The position numbers and the translations under genes are program-made. From Sphagnum magellanicum (lineage: Eukaryota > Streptophyta > Sphagnopsida > Sphagnales > Sphagnaceae): DNA of 64,000 nucleotides. The stretch is from positions 682,001-746,000 of the forward strand of contig CM038912.1 in NCBI GenBank assembly GCA_021904315.1. Reading direction: 5' to 3'. Positions within the stretch are counted from its first letter, which is position 1. Each line of letters starts with the position of its first letter. The notes beneath the pieces were generated by a model. That model was not told the DNA's origin and did no database searches. It saw only the letters and a program-made list of their open reading frames with translations. Positions 36,016 to 49,400 of this stretch are shown here, in pieces.

Positions 36016-36936
36016 TGAAAATCCCAAAGTTTTTGGGGGCAGCTTCAAAGCATTATAGCTACATGTAGCATCCTTAGAGCATCTCCACCCCACACCTGCA
36101 AACACCCCTTTTCATCAAATCTTGCAGCAGGATAGCCTAACTCCTGCTCGGCTCCGGTATTGATGTCGGTTTTGCAGTGGTCATTTTAACCCCTTGAAAA
36201 GCTTTTTTCTACTTTGGATTTGGACATGTAGTGACTATTACTGGTCCAGATGTAAAGACATAAATGGTCTTGAACCAGTGGCTACGACTGGAGCAGCCTG
36301 GGGCGGGGGAGAAGGAAAAATTACGTGGGGGGGGGGGTGTCATAACAAATAAATCTGGAGTGGAAAAACAAAAGAAATTGTGTTCAGAAAAGTGATTTCT
36401 CTTGGTGAATTTTCGCACAGTGGCCAAATTTTTTTAAATAAAGAAATTGAGAAAATTCGTTTTAAAAGTTTGAATTCAAGAAATTAATGCTCAATATATG
36501 GAATTTTTTTGACAAAGTTTACAAACCACAAAATTGAAAAAAAGAAAAGAAAAAAGAGAGAGAGTAGAAAAAACACTGATAATATTTGTATGTGGTATAT
36601 ACCAGGTACAAATATTATGCCTTGACCAAACCAGCATCTATTCTGGTACCAAGTTACAAACGCTTTGTGTTTGCTTTTAATTATTAAAAAATGTGGGTGC
36701 AATTCACTACTCCCCATTCATTCATTAGATAAGAAAATTCATTATTTTTTAACTAATTATTTAAACTAATGAAATCATTCAAGATTTAGTGAAATCACTT
36801 GACAAAACATCTTCTGTTTTGTTGTAGTTAAAATCATCCTTTAGAGCAGCTCCACAGATGCTCTGAGTATATTGCAATGGAACACAATATTTCACAAAAC
36901 CAGGATTAGTTTCTTTTCTCTTTTTTTTTTTTTTTG
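36016..36936. other. Spacer between HNL-1 upstream region and unit 2
   Basis: There is no recognised gene. A poly-G run lies at about 36,327-36,337, and the stretch ends in a T-rich tract at the unit boundary. It is duplicated at about 52,360-53,024. A short minus-strand open frame at 36,779-36,961 crosses the boundary and is not convincing. Confidence 0.55.
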
Positions 36937-39452
36937 CACAACCCCACACTAAAATTGACAATGCAAATGATCGGTAACCGATCTAAATTTAGGGCCATGT
37001 ACCCAGCACTTGTGGACCTGCTCTTAGGCCCACTTTACAATAGGAGTCAAGCCCCATGTTCAACTCAAATCACGCCATTCCTATTGGTGCAAAAGTTGAA
37101 ATCAGCCCCAAGTGCTAAATTACACTACTAGGAGTCTCAAGGCCAAAAAAAGAAAAAAATCTTTTCAATCTGCCCCAAGTTACTAATAAATATTGAACTT
37201 TATGGCCTTGTGTTGGCCCCAAGACTGAAGAAACGGATACCATCAATTCCTTCACAAACAACAGACTTGGTTGCGGGCACCATAACACAAAGCAAGTCAG
37301 AAAACCAAAAGTGAGCGGAAAAAAAAAGGTTACTCGCTTTCACTAGGTTGATGGAAATAAAAATGTTTTTCCACATTGGTACTAAAAAAAAATTGTTTTA
37401 TCTGCACACATTCACAACTTTGGTGAGTCTCAATTCACCAAATTGGTGAGTTGGGAGGCTTGTCACTATTCCAAGCAATGATCCTAGACTTAGAAACGTT
37501 GACAATCACAACTTAAGTGTTATGGCAATTCAAAATAAGTCATAGACAAAGTCAAACCCCAAACATAACTAGCTTCAATGTTGCAAATTTTCACCATTTT
37601 GCCTCAAAAAAAAATCCTCAAATCTACCACTAAAATCCACTACTCCAAATCCTTTAAAAACCTACTTCAAATCTTAGAAAAATTACTCAAAATCCCCTCT
37701 ACAAAACACAAAAGCTTTAAACATTTCACAAAATGATTTGTGGCCAATAAGAAAGTTTATAGACATGGCAATAGGTTGCCATAAACTTTAAACCTCACTC
37801 TATAAAAAGTAGAGGGGTTCAACATCATTCCAATGTGGAATGGCAACATACATACATAATTCCAAAGCATAATTGACATTATGTGCTTTGTAATTAAGGG
37901 TTAGTTAGGTGATTGTGCACAAACTTTCATTCTTTTTATTTTAAAACATGATATGTATATATCATTCCAATCTCTAAATGGGCATTTGAAGGAGTAGTCA
38001 TCATTTGCATGTGAAATGAAAAGAGATGCATAATATTATCATTCCAATGTTTAATGGGAATAGATGCATAATTGTATTGTGTAGTTGACACCACATGCTA
38101 TTTAATTAAATGGTTGGTTATTTGATTGAATAAGCTATTATGTATACCTAATTAGGCATAATGTGCATTTTAGTGAAAAGAAGAAAGAGATTCTCATTTT
38201 ATATGGATATTTCCAACATTGAGGACTTATTCAAATACAAAATTCAAAGGGAATTGTTTATCCTCTCTTAAAACCCTAAATTTAATAAGGTTTTGTATTT
38301 ACTTGTGTTAATTTAACAAAGACCTAAATCAATGACGCAACTCTAGGATTTTTTTTAACACATTTTAAGCATTACATTTGTGGGCATCATTTTTTAACCT
38401 TTTTTTCCTTCAAAATTCTTCAATTATATTAGTAAATGATTGAAGTGATTTTCCCACTTGAATTGAAATTTCTATAATAAGTATGTAAGAATCTCGATTA
38501 AGTAGATGTTAAGTTTGAATGATTCTACAAGTGAATGAGTAACCTTGTTGGTAATGTTTGATAAATTTAAAACCAAGGGCAACATTGAACATCAAACCAA
38601 ATGAAATCTGAATAAAACAAAAAGGTGTGATAACAAAATTATTCTTGAAATATTTTCAAGATGTGATATTTCATCCTTGTGTACAATAAGAAGTTTAAAC
38701 ACATGCCATATATATATATATATATATATAAGATGGTAGTGATTTGTAGAGAAAAAAACATTTTCAAAGGGATGTGTTTATAAGAGGTAGGAGTTTTAGA
38801 AAACTATTGTTCACCATGAAAATCAACAATGATGCATGAAAATTCTTTCAATGTTGATGTGGATATGGATTCAGATCCATATGTATTTGAAGCAATTCTA
38901 AATAATTAAGTTTAGAAAAGATCTTTTTAGAATTTTCAATCACACGAAGACTTGGGAAATTATAATAATGAAAATCTAATAAAGGTTTTACAAATGAATA
39001 GAACAATAGGATCTAATAATTGGATGGGAAATTAACAATGTAATAAATTGTTATATTGACTTCTGTTTCATTGGAGGTGCAATAAAAAAGTAAAATGACA
39101 ATACTAAATATGAAAATCATGACCTTCAAATTTAAGGAATAATAATAGGCCTCAAAATGGGTGGTAATTGGGTAAGCTATGTTTTTATGACAATTTAAGA
39201 TGAACAACGTATGGGATCATCATTTTTTGTTAAGGCATTGTTTTGTTATTTAGTTGAGATTTTCTTAAAGGAACACAAACATGGGATTTACACATTTAGT
39301 TTCGCCCAAACTAGACACATGATTTGAAATTATAACGTTCATTTTTAAGCTTGAAAATATATATAGGGGACCAGACTAAAAATAACACCTAATTTGACAT
39401 AAAATTAGTTTAGTCCCCAATCCCCTACTTCCAATGGAATTTTTAAAAAAAA
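36937..39452. other. Reduced spacer of unit 2
   Basis: This corresponds to unit 1 positions 1-602 joined directly to about 4,554-6,660. The junction is at about 37,347/37,348, where CACTAGG meets TTGATGGAAATAAAAATG. The stretch is non-coding and includes the AT microsatellite at 38,708-38,731. Confidence 0.75.
38708..38731. repeat. (AT)n microsatellite, short allele in unit 2
   Basis: A run of about 24 bp of alternating A and T, paralogous to the 49-bp run in unit 1. Confidence 0.95.
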
Positions 39453-39555
39453 CTTACCCTCATGTAAGCCCTTCTTTTGGTAATGCCTTCACCCTTGTGA
39501 GCCCTTATTTTGGTAATGCCTTTGCCCTTGTGCTTTACCCTACATGTAAAGCACT
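39453..39555. repeat. Junction sequence with a 33-bp tandem repeat
   Basis: About 100 bp not found at the matching place in unit 1 lie at the point where unit 2 skips the FRO/PPR interval. They contain two imperfect copies of a 33-bp sequence built on GCCCTTNTTTTGGTAATGCC (N = C or A) at about 39,463-39,532. This may be filler or a remnant of the deleted interval. Confidence 0.6.
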
Positions 39556-42500
39556 TTGAGAAATTTCCTTGTGTATTTAGAGGACACCTTATGCATGAAT
39601 ATAATTCCTAAATAATTAGGACAAATCTTAGGTATTATGGAGAGAAAGCAAAAAGGGTAAAAGACATTGCCAAAATGTGATATTGGACTCAAATATCACC
39701 TTGTCCTAGGCCCTTTTTTTTTTTTGGGAACACCCTCAAGCTAGGCTTCACCTTACACCTTAAACACTTGATCGAGATTTCTCGATGCATTCGGAGTGTA
39801 GCTTGAATATCTTTCCGAGAGGGAGCATGGATTTTATGCCTACTTTTAAAAGTGGAAACAATCTTATGTCTATAAGTAGGCACAAGAACTCCACCCTTCT
39901 TCACTTTGCAATGTCCCTATGTTTAAGGTCATGATAATGGTTGCCTTTTGGTGCCTTCTAATGGATAAAGCCCATAAGATGAAGTTGGAGTTCCCAAAAT
40001 GCAAGTCCAATTTCAAGTACTCTACTTATGTGAGGAATAATGCTTCAATCTTGAGGCTTTGTCTTACACAAGAAACACTCTTTTAGAAAAGAGGAGGGAT
40101 ATTGTCTTTACTCCTCAAAAGTGGTCCTTATGAGAGAAAGGGGTCTTATGTTTACAAATAAGTGTAAAATCGAGTTCATGAAAAAAAATTAAATTGTTTT
40201 CTTTTCAAAAGCAAGACAAATCTTAGGTTTATAAATAAAAATAAATCTCCCAAAATCCCTCAAGATCCTTTCCATCGAAAAGATAAAGAACATTACACTT
40301 ACTCTCTAAGAATTGGAGGTATTATATGTTAAGGATGTAACCCAAGAAACTTCTTAAAGTTATAAATACATTGAAAACCTTTGAGTGTTTCTTAGCCTTC
40401 GATTAACACATGATTGGGTGTGACCAAGTCTTCAATTATAATTCCTTTTGCAAAAAACTAAATATTGGAAAGAATCTAGAAGTTGATGGCCTTGTTGTTA
40501 TGCATCAAACATGTTTTCAATAACCTGAATAAGGTGGACCTTAAAGATCAATTGACATATTTACATGGACTTGACAAAATTTTATGGTTTTAACATCATG
40601 CCAAAACCCAACTTTCATGGCTATAACAATGTGAACAATGTTCTAAAATGAATCATGTAATGATAAAAAAACATTTTGTCATACCCATTGAGCCATTCTT
40701 ATGATTATATTAGTATTCTACATAATTATGTTCTAATTTTGGTCATGGTGACTATTACATGATTTACATGATTATATTCAGTACAACATGATTAAGGTTA
40801 TATTTTCATGACTAAGATTTCTCAAGTTAATTGAATTATATATTAGTTAACAAGGATTATTAATCATTACCCCCCCCCCCCCTTCATGAAATTTCAACTT
40901 TCTTTTTTCATATTGCATTAATTAGTGGAAGAATATTTAATTTATGATTTTATTAGAAACTTCTACAAATTAGAAAACAAATACATTTTTTTTTCAGGTA
41001 TTTTAGTAGTACATGATAATTATTAATCAAAGAAGAAATTGCAAAGAAATATAATTCATGAATTTTATAACCATTAAAATTTTACATCCAATCAAATTGG
41101 GAATTTTTTTTAAAAATCGGTTTGAAAATACAGTTCTATTACAATTGATAGATATAATTAAAATATTGTTATTACATTGAAGGGTGAGACACCTTGCCTT
41201 AAATTTCATGTTAAAATTTTAAAACAAAAAACCTTAAACCCTAATCCCAATCCTAAGCCTTAAATTAACCACATTTGATTATTGGATTGACATGTGACAT
41301 TTTGTGTTTGGTAAAAAAAATGCCACATGTTTCTATATGATGAACTTTGTCATGGAGTTTTATTCATTTAAAACATTTCAGTACCCATGTGGTGTCCCAT
41401 TATTAGTCCAAAAATTACCACATGTAAAATATTGATAGATTTACATATGTATAAAACTTTTAAAATTAATTGATGTATTTAATTAATCTTGAAATCATAT
41501 TAAAAAAAATTTCATTCCATGATTCACTTTAGGTGACCACAAGTCTAAATTTTCAAATATAAGTTTTCATTTATTTATTTTTTCCATTTGAAAAAAATTA
41601 AAAACACGCATGGTTTTACACTAATCAATCAAATTATTATTTTTAGTATGTTAATGTTATATCCAATAACCTAGGTTTAACTAATGGTTGTTGTGTTTAC
41701 AATTGTATGTTCAAAATGATTACAATTGTTGTCTGAAATGTTTATAATCATCATCTAAAAACATTGGAATCATATGTTTTAAATGACTAGACACATGGTT
41801 GGACATATTATGACTAGGACCTAGGTTGTGACTAATGGTGACAAATGACAAATCAATGTGAACTATGCATACATGTAATCACATGTATCACATAAGATTT
41901 CAAATGTAATCATGGATGGAGTCATAAAATGGCATTTTTGTAGCAATAGTAAAGTTTTCATTTTAAAATTTTACTTGATTCTTTCATCCTAAATGTTACA
42001 AGTTTTCAAAATTAAATATTTCAGAGTTGTGAATATGTTCAATAATTCCATTATAAACAGAAATCTAAAACCATTTTTTTTTTTTGGATTGTGATGTTGA
42101 TTATACACTACATTATAAAATTGACCATTCATTGATTATGATATTCTTGGTGTGTTTCTTTCAAAGTTGAAAGGATTCAAATATAATTTTCAATTTTTTA
42201 TCTCATTTTAAAAAAAATGAAATGCATTCAAGTTGTATATAATAAAATTTGATCAATTTTTAAAACAAACTAGTGGTTTGACACCTCTTGTGACAAAAAA
42301 AAATGAAGGTGTACTAATTGATCTTGACCGCATGTATGTAAGAAATTCATTTAAGGATGATATTTAAAAGGAAACTAAACCTCATTGAACTAGACTAATT
42401 CATGTGCATCAAGATTAAATACTAAGAGAGAACAATGGAAATTTGATTCTTGAAGACCATAGATCTTGAAATAAAGCACACAAATGAATGGAAATAAATA

Positions 42501-44659
42501 ACATAAACATGTAAACAACAAAATGTATGCAAAAGTATGTTTCACATGTTTGAAACAAAATGTTGGGTGTTTCCATTGGGAATGATTGTACCATATTTGC
42601 TTCCATTTCCATGCCCACCCTTCTTTGAACATCTTTGGAATCTAGCTTTAAACCCCAAGTTGCACACCAATTTGTAATAAAAATGGTGTCACAAAAAAGA
42701 ACAACACAATGGGACAAAGTTGTGTATATTCTCCTATACACCAAGGGTGATAGGTATGCTCGAAAGAGATTGTCAATAAATTATTGCAACTAAATCACAA
42801 TCCACAAAGATGACATGTGGGGTAGTTGTAAGATAGGGTGGCTCATTTTTTCATCACATTTGATTCTTTACATATTGTATTCTATTCAAACATCATAAAC
42901 ACATGGTGAAATCATCAATGTAACAAAAACATTTACAAATTGAAATTGTTAATTTGAATAAGAATATGCACATAATGATGAAAGTCAAAAGAATACACCA
43001 ATCATATAGTCATGAACTTTCATCAAATTATTACAATTGTAGTAATTAATTTTGATTATTATAAAAATATGAATATTTTATAGTGATGATAATTATTAAC
43101 CATAAATAAGGAATTTCAAGTTAAAAACACAATAATTTACAATAATTACATTCAGTACTCTAGTTTTAGTATAATTAGTGTAAAAACCTTAGATCCCAAT
43201 TTAATTATAATTGTTAACATATAAATAGCTTAATATTATACAACTATTTATGATAATGCTAGTAAACGAATAAATTTTTATTTAAAATAAATTTTTACAA
43301 TAATTAATTTGATTAAAATAATTTTTACTATAATTTTTTATAATTTTGTAAAAGTATTAAAAATTTAATGTAAAAATTACTATTGTAATAATAATTTGTC
43401 ACTTTTAATAAAATATTATAGGTTCTACATAACAATAGTTTATTATACTTCAATTATTTTAATTACAATAAGTACGTTAATTATTCACATTATAGTAAAA
43501 TTACCATAAGAATTCTAAATGTTAATTTACATTAAAAATTAACAATATTATTACGAAGTGAAATTACATATTATAGAATTTTTAGTTATTTTTAGCATTG
43601 TAAAAAATTTAATAATTAGGGAAAATTTTATGTTGGAAGAATAATTATTTATTGTAATAAATAATTATAAATAATAGATTAGTTATTTGAAAAAAATGGA
43701 GATAATTAAGTTAATTAATCTAATTACGGTATGATTAGTGTAAAATGATTAAATATGAATTCTAGATTTTAAATTTTAAGTTCTAAATAATTTGATTATT
43801 TATATACATTTTTTGACAAATAATTTAATCACAATAATTTTATGATAATTATTGTATTTGTTTTTTATACACCTATGGATGATTGATGTATTGTCATCTT
43901 TACATATACGCTAATATGAGGCCAATATAAAATAATATTTTTTTCAAACCATGCCTAACTAATCCACAAGAATAATACGTAAATCTAACTATTGGGGTCT
44001 TTCAAGGAGAAAGAACATATTTTCATCATTATGACTTTGTTGGCTTTGACAACCTCAATAAATATTTGTTTTTTAAAACCAAAACCATGCATATATGCCA
44101 ATGTTTGTAAAGCATGGCACAATGGTTGTTGTCATGTTTACTAGATAACATTTGCAATTGAAGTGTCAACATAATATGTAAAACTATTCAACATTCGTTT
44201 TTTGCCTTTCAACTTGTAGTCAGAGTCAAGAGATAGTCTTGCCATGCATTTGCAATGAAGACATTAATCCCAATCTCAATGTCATCCATCCATGTGTGAT
44301 GTATCATCCATCATTATGTTCTATAATTGACCAAAGTAGTTCAACATGGGACACATCACCCCGAGAGGCTTGACTATAGACTATGTAAATTTCCAAGTCA
44401 ACATTTCAACTAAAATTCAATTGTAGACCATGGGGGTGCTAAGAATATTCCATGAGCTCCAAATTATTTGGGATTCGCCTTCATTTGTCCACCAAAAAAG
44501 TAGGCAGCTCAATTTAATTGTGAAATAAACTTTTTAAATATTCAAAAAATTACAATTGAAACATAGTTGAAGATGACATCAAGTTGAAAGTGGGTTATTT
44601 GAAAAAAAGGGTTTTCTACTAGTGATACAATTGGAAATGAATCAAAGCATTATCTCAAA
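39556..44659. other. AT-rich region downstream of HNL-2
   Basis: This is the paralogue of 20,505-26,274. It includes a poly-C run at about 40,870-40,882 and an extremely AT-rich interval at about 43,000-43,870. It lacks the 660 bp found at 24,917-25,580 of unit 1. I recognise no gene. The 80-codon frame at 42,390-42,632 matches the one at 23,363-23,605 but has no recognisable domain. A CACTA-like end (TTTTCTACTAGTG) lies at about 44,617-44,629. Confidence 0.55.
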
Positions 44660-45101
44660 TTGAAACACACCTTAACAAATTAAGTTCCTTGAATGCATTG
44701 AATTGGCCAATAAATGTAAGTAATTCTTGTAAGCTCATACAAATTAAGTTCCCACAACTAAAACTTTTGGAGTGCAATTAATTAGCCAATGTACATGTAA
44801 GTAATTCTTGCAAGTTGAAACATTCACACCAATCAAGATTTTCAAGTGTATTCAATGACCAATAGATGAAACTAATTATTTCAAATTGGAACACCTTAAC
44901 AAATGAAACACTTTCAGCGCATTCAATTCGCCCATAGATGAATGTACTTCTTTCATAATGCTTTCAAGTTGTAGAAGTGTTATAAATATAAATTTGGAGT
45001 GCATTCAATTGGTTAATAGATGAAGGTAGTTCTTTCAAGCTGTAATGCTTTGACAAATAAAGCTTTTGGAGTGCATTCAATTAACCAATAAATGAAAATA
45101 A
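44660..45101 (-). pseudogene. Decayed LRR units beyond the HNL-2 stop
   Basis: About six degenerate 72-bp units follow the HNL-2 stop codon. They are recognisable on the plus strand by repeated GTGCATTCAATTGG-like blocks. The stop itself is a GAA to TAA change shared with HNL-1 (26,706-26,708), so it predates the duplication. The ancestral array was longer. Confidence 0.82.
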
Positions 45102-46478
45102 TTATTTGAACTCACAACACCCTTTCAATTCAAGCTCTTGGAGTGCATTCAATTGATTAATAAATGAAGGTAGTTTTTTCAAGTTGGAACAATATGACAA
45201 ATCAAGCTTTTGGAGTGCATTCAATTGGCCAATAGATGAAGGTAGTTTTTTCAAGTTGGAACACCCTGACAAATCAAGCTGTTGAAGCGCATTCAATTGG
45301 CCTATAGATGAAGGTAGGTCTTTCAAGTTGAAACACCATTTCAAATAAAACGTTTGGAGTGCATTCAATTGGCCAATAGATGAAGGTAGTTCTTTCAAAT
45401 TAGAACACCCTGATAAATCAAATTCTTGGAGTGCATTCAATTGGCCAATAGATGAAGGTAGTTCTTTCAAGTTGGAACAATATGACAAATTAAACTCTTG
45501 GAGTGCATTCAATTGGCCAATAGATGAAGGTAATTCTTTCAACTTGTAACATGCTTTCAATTTAAGCTTTTGGAGTGCATTCAATTGGCCAATAGATAAA
45601 GGTAGTTCTTTCAATTTGCAACACCCTTTCAATTCAAGTTCTTTGAGTGCATTCAATTGGCCAATGGATGAAGGTAGTTCTTTCAAGTTGGAACACCCTA
45701 TCAAATCAAACTTTTGGAGTGCATTCAATTGGCCAATAGATGAAGGTAGTTCTTTCAACTCGCAACACCTTGATAAAGGAAACACTTGAAGTGTATTCAA
45801 TTGGCCAATAGATGAAGGTAGTTCTTTCAAGTTGGAACACTCTGAAAAATCAAGCTTTTGGATTGCATTCAATTGGCCAATAGATGAAGGTAGTTCTTTC
45901 AATTCGAAACACATTGATAAATCAAACTTTTGGAGTGCATTCAATTGGCCAATAGATGAAGGTAGTTCTTTCAACTTGGAACACTTTATCAAAATAAACT
46001 CTTGGAGTGCATTCAATTGTCCAATAGATGAAGGTAATTTTTTCAACTTGTAACACGCTTTCAATTTAAGCTTTTGGAGTGCATTCAATTGGCCAATAGA
46101 TGAAGGTAGGTCCTCCAAGTTGGAACAATATGACAAATCAAGCTTTTGGAGTGCATTCAATTGGCCAATAGATGAAGGTAGTTCTTTCAAGTTGGAACAC
46201 TGTGACAAATCAAGCTCCTGGAGTGCATTCAATTCGCCAATAGATGAAGGTAGTTCTTTCAACTTGAAATTACACGATCTCAAATTAAGCTTTTGGAGTG
46301 CATTTAATTGGCCAATAGATGAAGGTAGTTCTTTCAACTTGTAACACGTTGATAAATCAAACTCTTGGAGTGCATTCAATTGGCCAATAGATGAAGGTAG
46401 TTCTTTCAACTTCGAACACCCTGACAAATTTAATTCTTGGAGTGCATTCAATTGGCCAATAAATGAAGGTATTTCTTC
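45102..46478 (-). repeat. Coding minisatellite: 19 LRR units of 72 bp (HNL-2)
   Basis: Nineteen units follow the same 24-residue pattern as HNL-1; one unit has 25 residues (LNLRSCNFKLKE). Some units are shared with HNL-1, such as EFILIKCSKLKE and KFDLIGCSN, but in a different order and number. This indicates unit gain, loss or conversion since duplication. Confidence 0.95.
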
Positions 46479-49400
46479 CAAAATTTGGCATTGTGCCAAA
46501 TCAAGCACTTTTAATTGTAAACAATAAGACAAATTATTTGGCAACTTTTGAATCATGCATTTTCTGAGGCACAACCACTTAACATTATTCAAATTTCGCC
46601 CTTGGATGAAATTTTTCACAATAGTTGGTGAAGCTTCTGTTAGGTCAAGCAACCTAAGGTTACGAAATCCTTTTGAGTCGATTTGAGACAACGTAGGCAA
46701 ATTAACACATTGTTTCAACGAAATGCCTTCTAAATTTTCCACCACCTATCACATGAAATGTAAAAAAAAGGATTATCAATATAAAAAAAACATTTCATCC
46801 TAATGCTAAATTTCATTAAAATAACATGCATTTATGAAATCAAGATTCAAGGTTAAAACATTTAGTTTTGGACATTAAAAAAATCATAAGAAATTCAAAT
46901 AAAATTATAGGATTGAAATAGTATAATGACAACCTCATCTTTTTGTAAATAATAATTTGATTGATTTGATTTCCATATAAATCGATTCATAATTGGTAGT
47001 TCCATTGCAATATTTCGACCCATGTCTTGTAATTGTTCATGTATGTACAAGGTTCCATCTTCTATCCATTCGATTAAAGATCTATGTTGTAAAATTTGTA
47101 ATCCAAATTTTGGGTTTAAATAATCTCCACTCCATGCTCGACAAATTGTACTTATTTTCAAACCATTAAAAAAACAAGCAATATCCAAAAACATGTTTTG
47201 ATGTTGCTTATCCAAGGGGACATAAGAAATTTTCAATACACTCCAAAGCTCTTCATTATCGTTGCCCCCTGTGAAACTTTGTCCACTTTTTAATTTGCTC
47301 AATGCACCTTCCCACATTTCCAACTCTTTAATATTGCACAAAAAGGAACCCAATACTTTAAGACTCAAAGGGAGCCCCCCACAAGCTTTTATAATCTTCA
47401 TACATATATCTTTGAAATATTTTGTTGGAACATGATTCGCATTATTAAATGCATGGAACATAAAGAGTTCCCTTGCTTGCTCTTCCTCCAAAGATTTCAT
47501 GATCACTTTTCCATCCTCACTTACATGAGATTTTAAAATTTGCCAATTTCGATCGTTCACAAGTACTCTGCTTTTAAAAGTTGCATTCTTGGCACCTTTG
47601 TCGATGAGAAGTTGCAAGGATGTAAGGTTTTCCGCCTTACCAACATCATCCACCACCACTAACACTTTTTTTGATATCATACATTGTCTAATTTTGTCAA
47701 GGTTTTTTTCATTCACATTTTCATCATCGCGTAACCTTTTGCCACACAAATCATGTAGGAGTTGTTTAATGACATCATTGATATCCTTTGATTTCACGTT
47801 TTCCAAAAAGCTAGACTTGTCATATTGGTCGTGGAACAAGTGATAAAATTTTTTGCTCAAAGTGGTCTTACCAATCCCACCCATTCCAACCAAACCAACA
47901 ATAGATTCCTTTTGTAACAAAATGTTTATGCGTTTTGCTTTGTCAATCAACGCCACTTCATGACATGGCAAATGCGGAAGCAATATATTTTTCTGTCAAA
48001 ATTCACAAAATATAAGTCATTTATATGTTATCTTTTTAATTTGATAACCAATATATATGACATTGCATATGCGATACACATCAAGTGTGCTATGACCTAA
48101 TGTGTTTCAAATTACATGAACATATATGAAATCAAACAAATTAGATTTGATGTTTTTACCTCCATACATATTTTCAAACATTTTAACAATAAATAATAGC
48201 TTGGATGATCTTTGTTTGGTGGCTTGCAAATTGTCAAGTGATTAGCATCTTCAATTTTGTAATGGTTGTTGTTTGACAACCGAGTAGCTGAGGCATATGG
48301 CACTAAAATTCCCTGCATGTGCAAAAGATTAAGTTAATGACACTCATTGACTTGTTTGTTCACTTATGCTTTAACTTATAAGCCAAATGGTGGTGAAAAT
48401 TATAACTTAATAATTATTGATGTTTGAATAATAATGAAATATTGTGTACAAGTAATTTCCTTCAACCCTTTGGCAAACAACTTATATAAATACATCACAA
48501 AGTTATTCGTTTTTAATCTCATGAATCTTACATGTTTAACTATGTTACGATTTTCCTTATAGATATTTATATGGAATTGATTTGATGAAGGGAAAATTTA
48601 AACCTATTTCTTGATGTTTGAAATCAATCAAATTTTCCTTTCCATCAATAGTATTTCATGAAACAAAGTTGATAAAACACATGACCCATTCATCACATTA
48701 ATATATTCAAAAGTATTGAGTACATGATCCCACACAAGTTTTGACAATACAAAAAATGTTCAACTATTGAACCAAGTTGGATAACTTTCAATGTGACGAA
48801 ATGAAAATCTTACCCAATTTTCATCAAGTGGTAATCCTTCGCCAAATGCATAAATGTTGAGGTCTTCATGAACAGAGTTTTTAAAATCCATGGAAAGGTA
48901 CTCCATTTCTGAGTTGAAAATTTCTAAATTTTTTGAAAAACCAGGTTGGGTTGCATATTTGTTCAACGTGTTGATTTGTTGATATTGCCAAGTGAAATAT
49001 TTTGATAAAGATTGGGTACCACCAGAATGTGGTACACCATAAAATACTACACCTTTGAGATTGTTCAAAAATGTCTTACAACATTTGTGTATTTCATCAT
49101 CCAAACCATTTTTTGACCTTTGATATACATGTTTGCGAGCTTCAACCACCAAGCTTTTGAGTACAAGACCTCCAAAACTATAAGCAACTAATGCCACTGG
49201 TCCATCCCAAAGGGATTGATAACTACAAAATATTCAACAATGCACCAAAATTCCATTATCAACATTGTATTAGCATGTCAAAATTTATCCTATCATACTT
49301 GGGGGCAATTTTCTAATTCACACATGATCTAAGCCATAAGTTCATAATTGATTTGCTTGTCCTATGTCATTTTTCATTTATGGACTCCATTAATCAACCT

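Larger units (their letters stand above)
1..36936 (+). repeat. Tandem segmental duplication, unit 1
   Basis: The first 45 bases recur almost unchanged at 36,937 and 53,025, and the order of homologous landmarks after each is the same. These landmarks are the HNL fragment, the AT microsatellite, the TAGG-rich tract, the FRO gene and the minus-strand HNL gene. Unit 1 is the longest and appears the most complete. It holds the HNL fragment at 677-3198, FRO at 11,389-15,180, the PPR remnant at 16,120-17,640 and HNL-1 at 26,706-34,495. The offset to unit 3 is about 53,024-53,059 up to position 4,500, then about 52,980, and about 48,944 after a 4.07-kb length difference. The unit start happens to fall at the window start, so the true left boundary could lie further left. 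Confidence 0.85.

Noticed and set aside
45832..46344. Plus-strand open frames across the LRR arrays (also 27,607-27,825)
   Set aside because: They are antisense readings of the 72-bp LRR repeats; the minus-strand frame has the clear LRR pattern.
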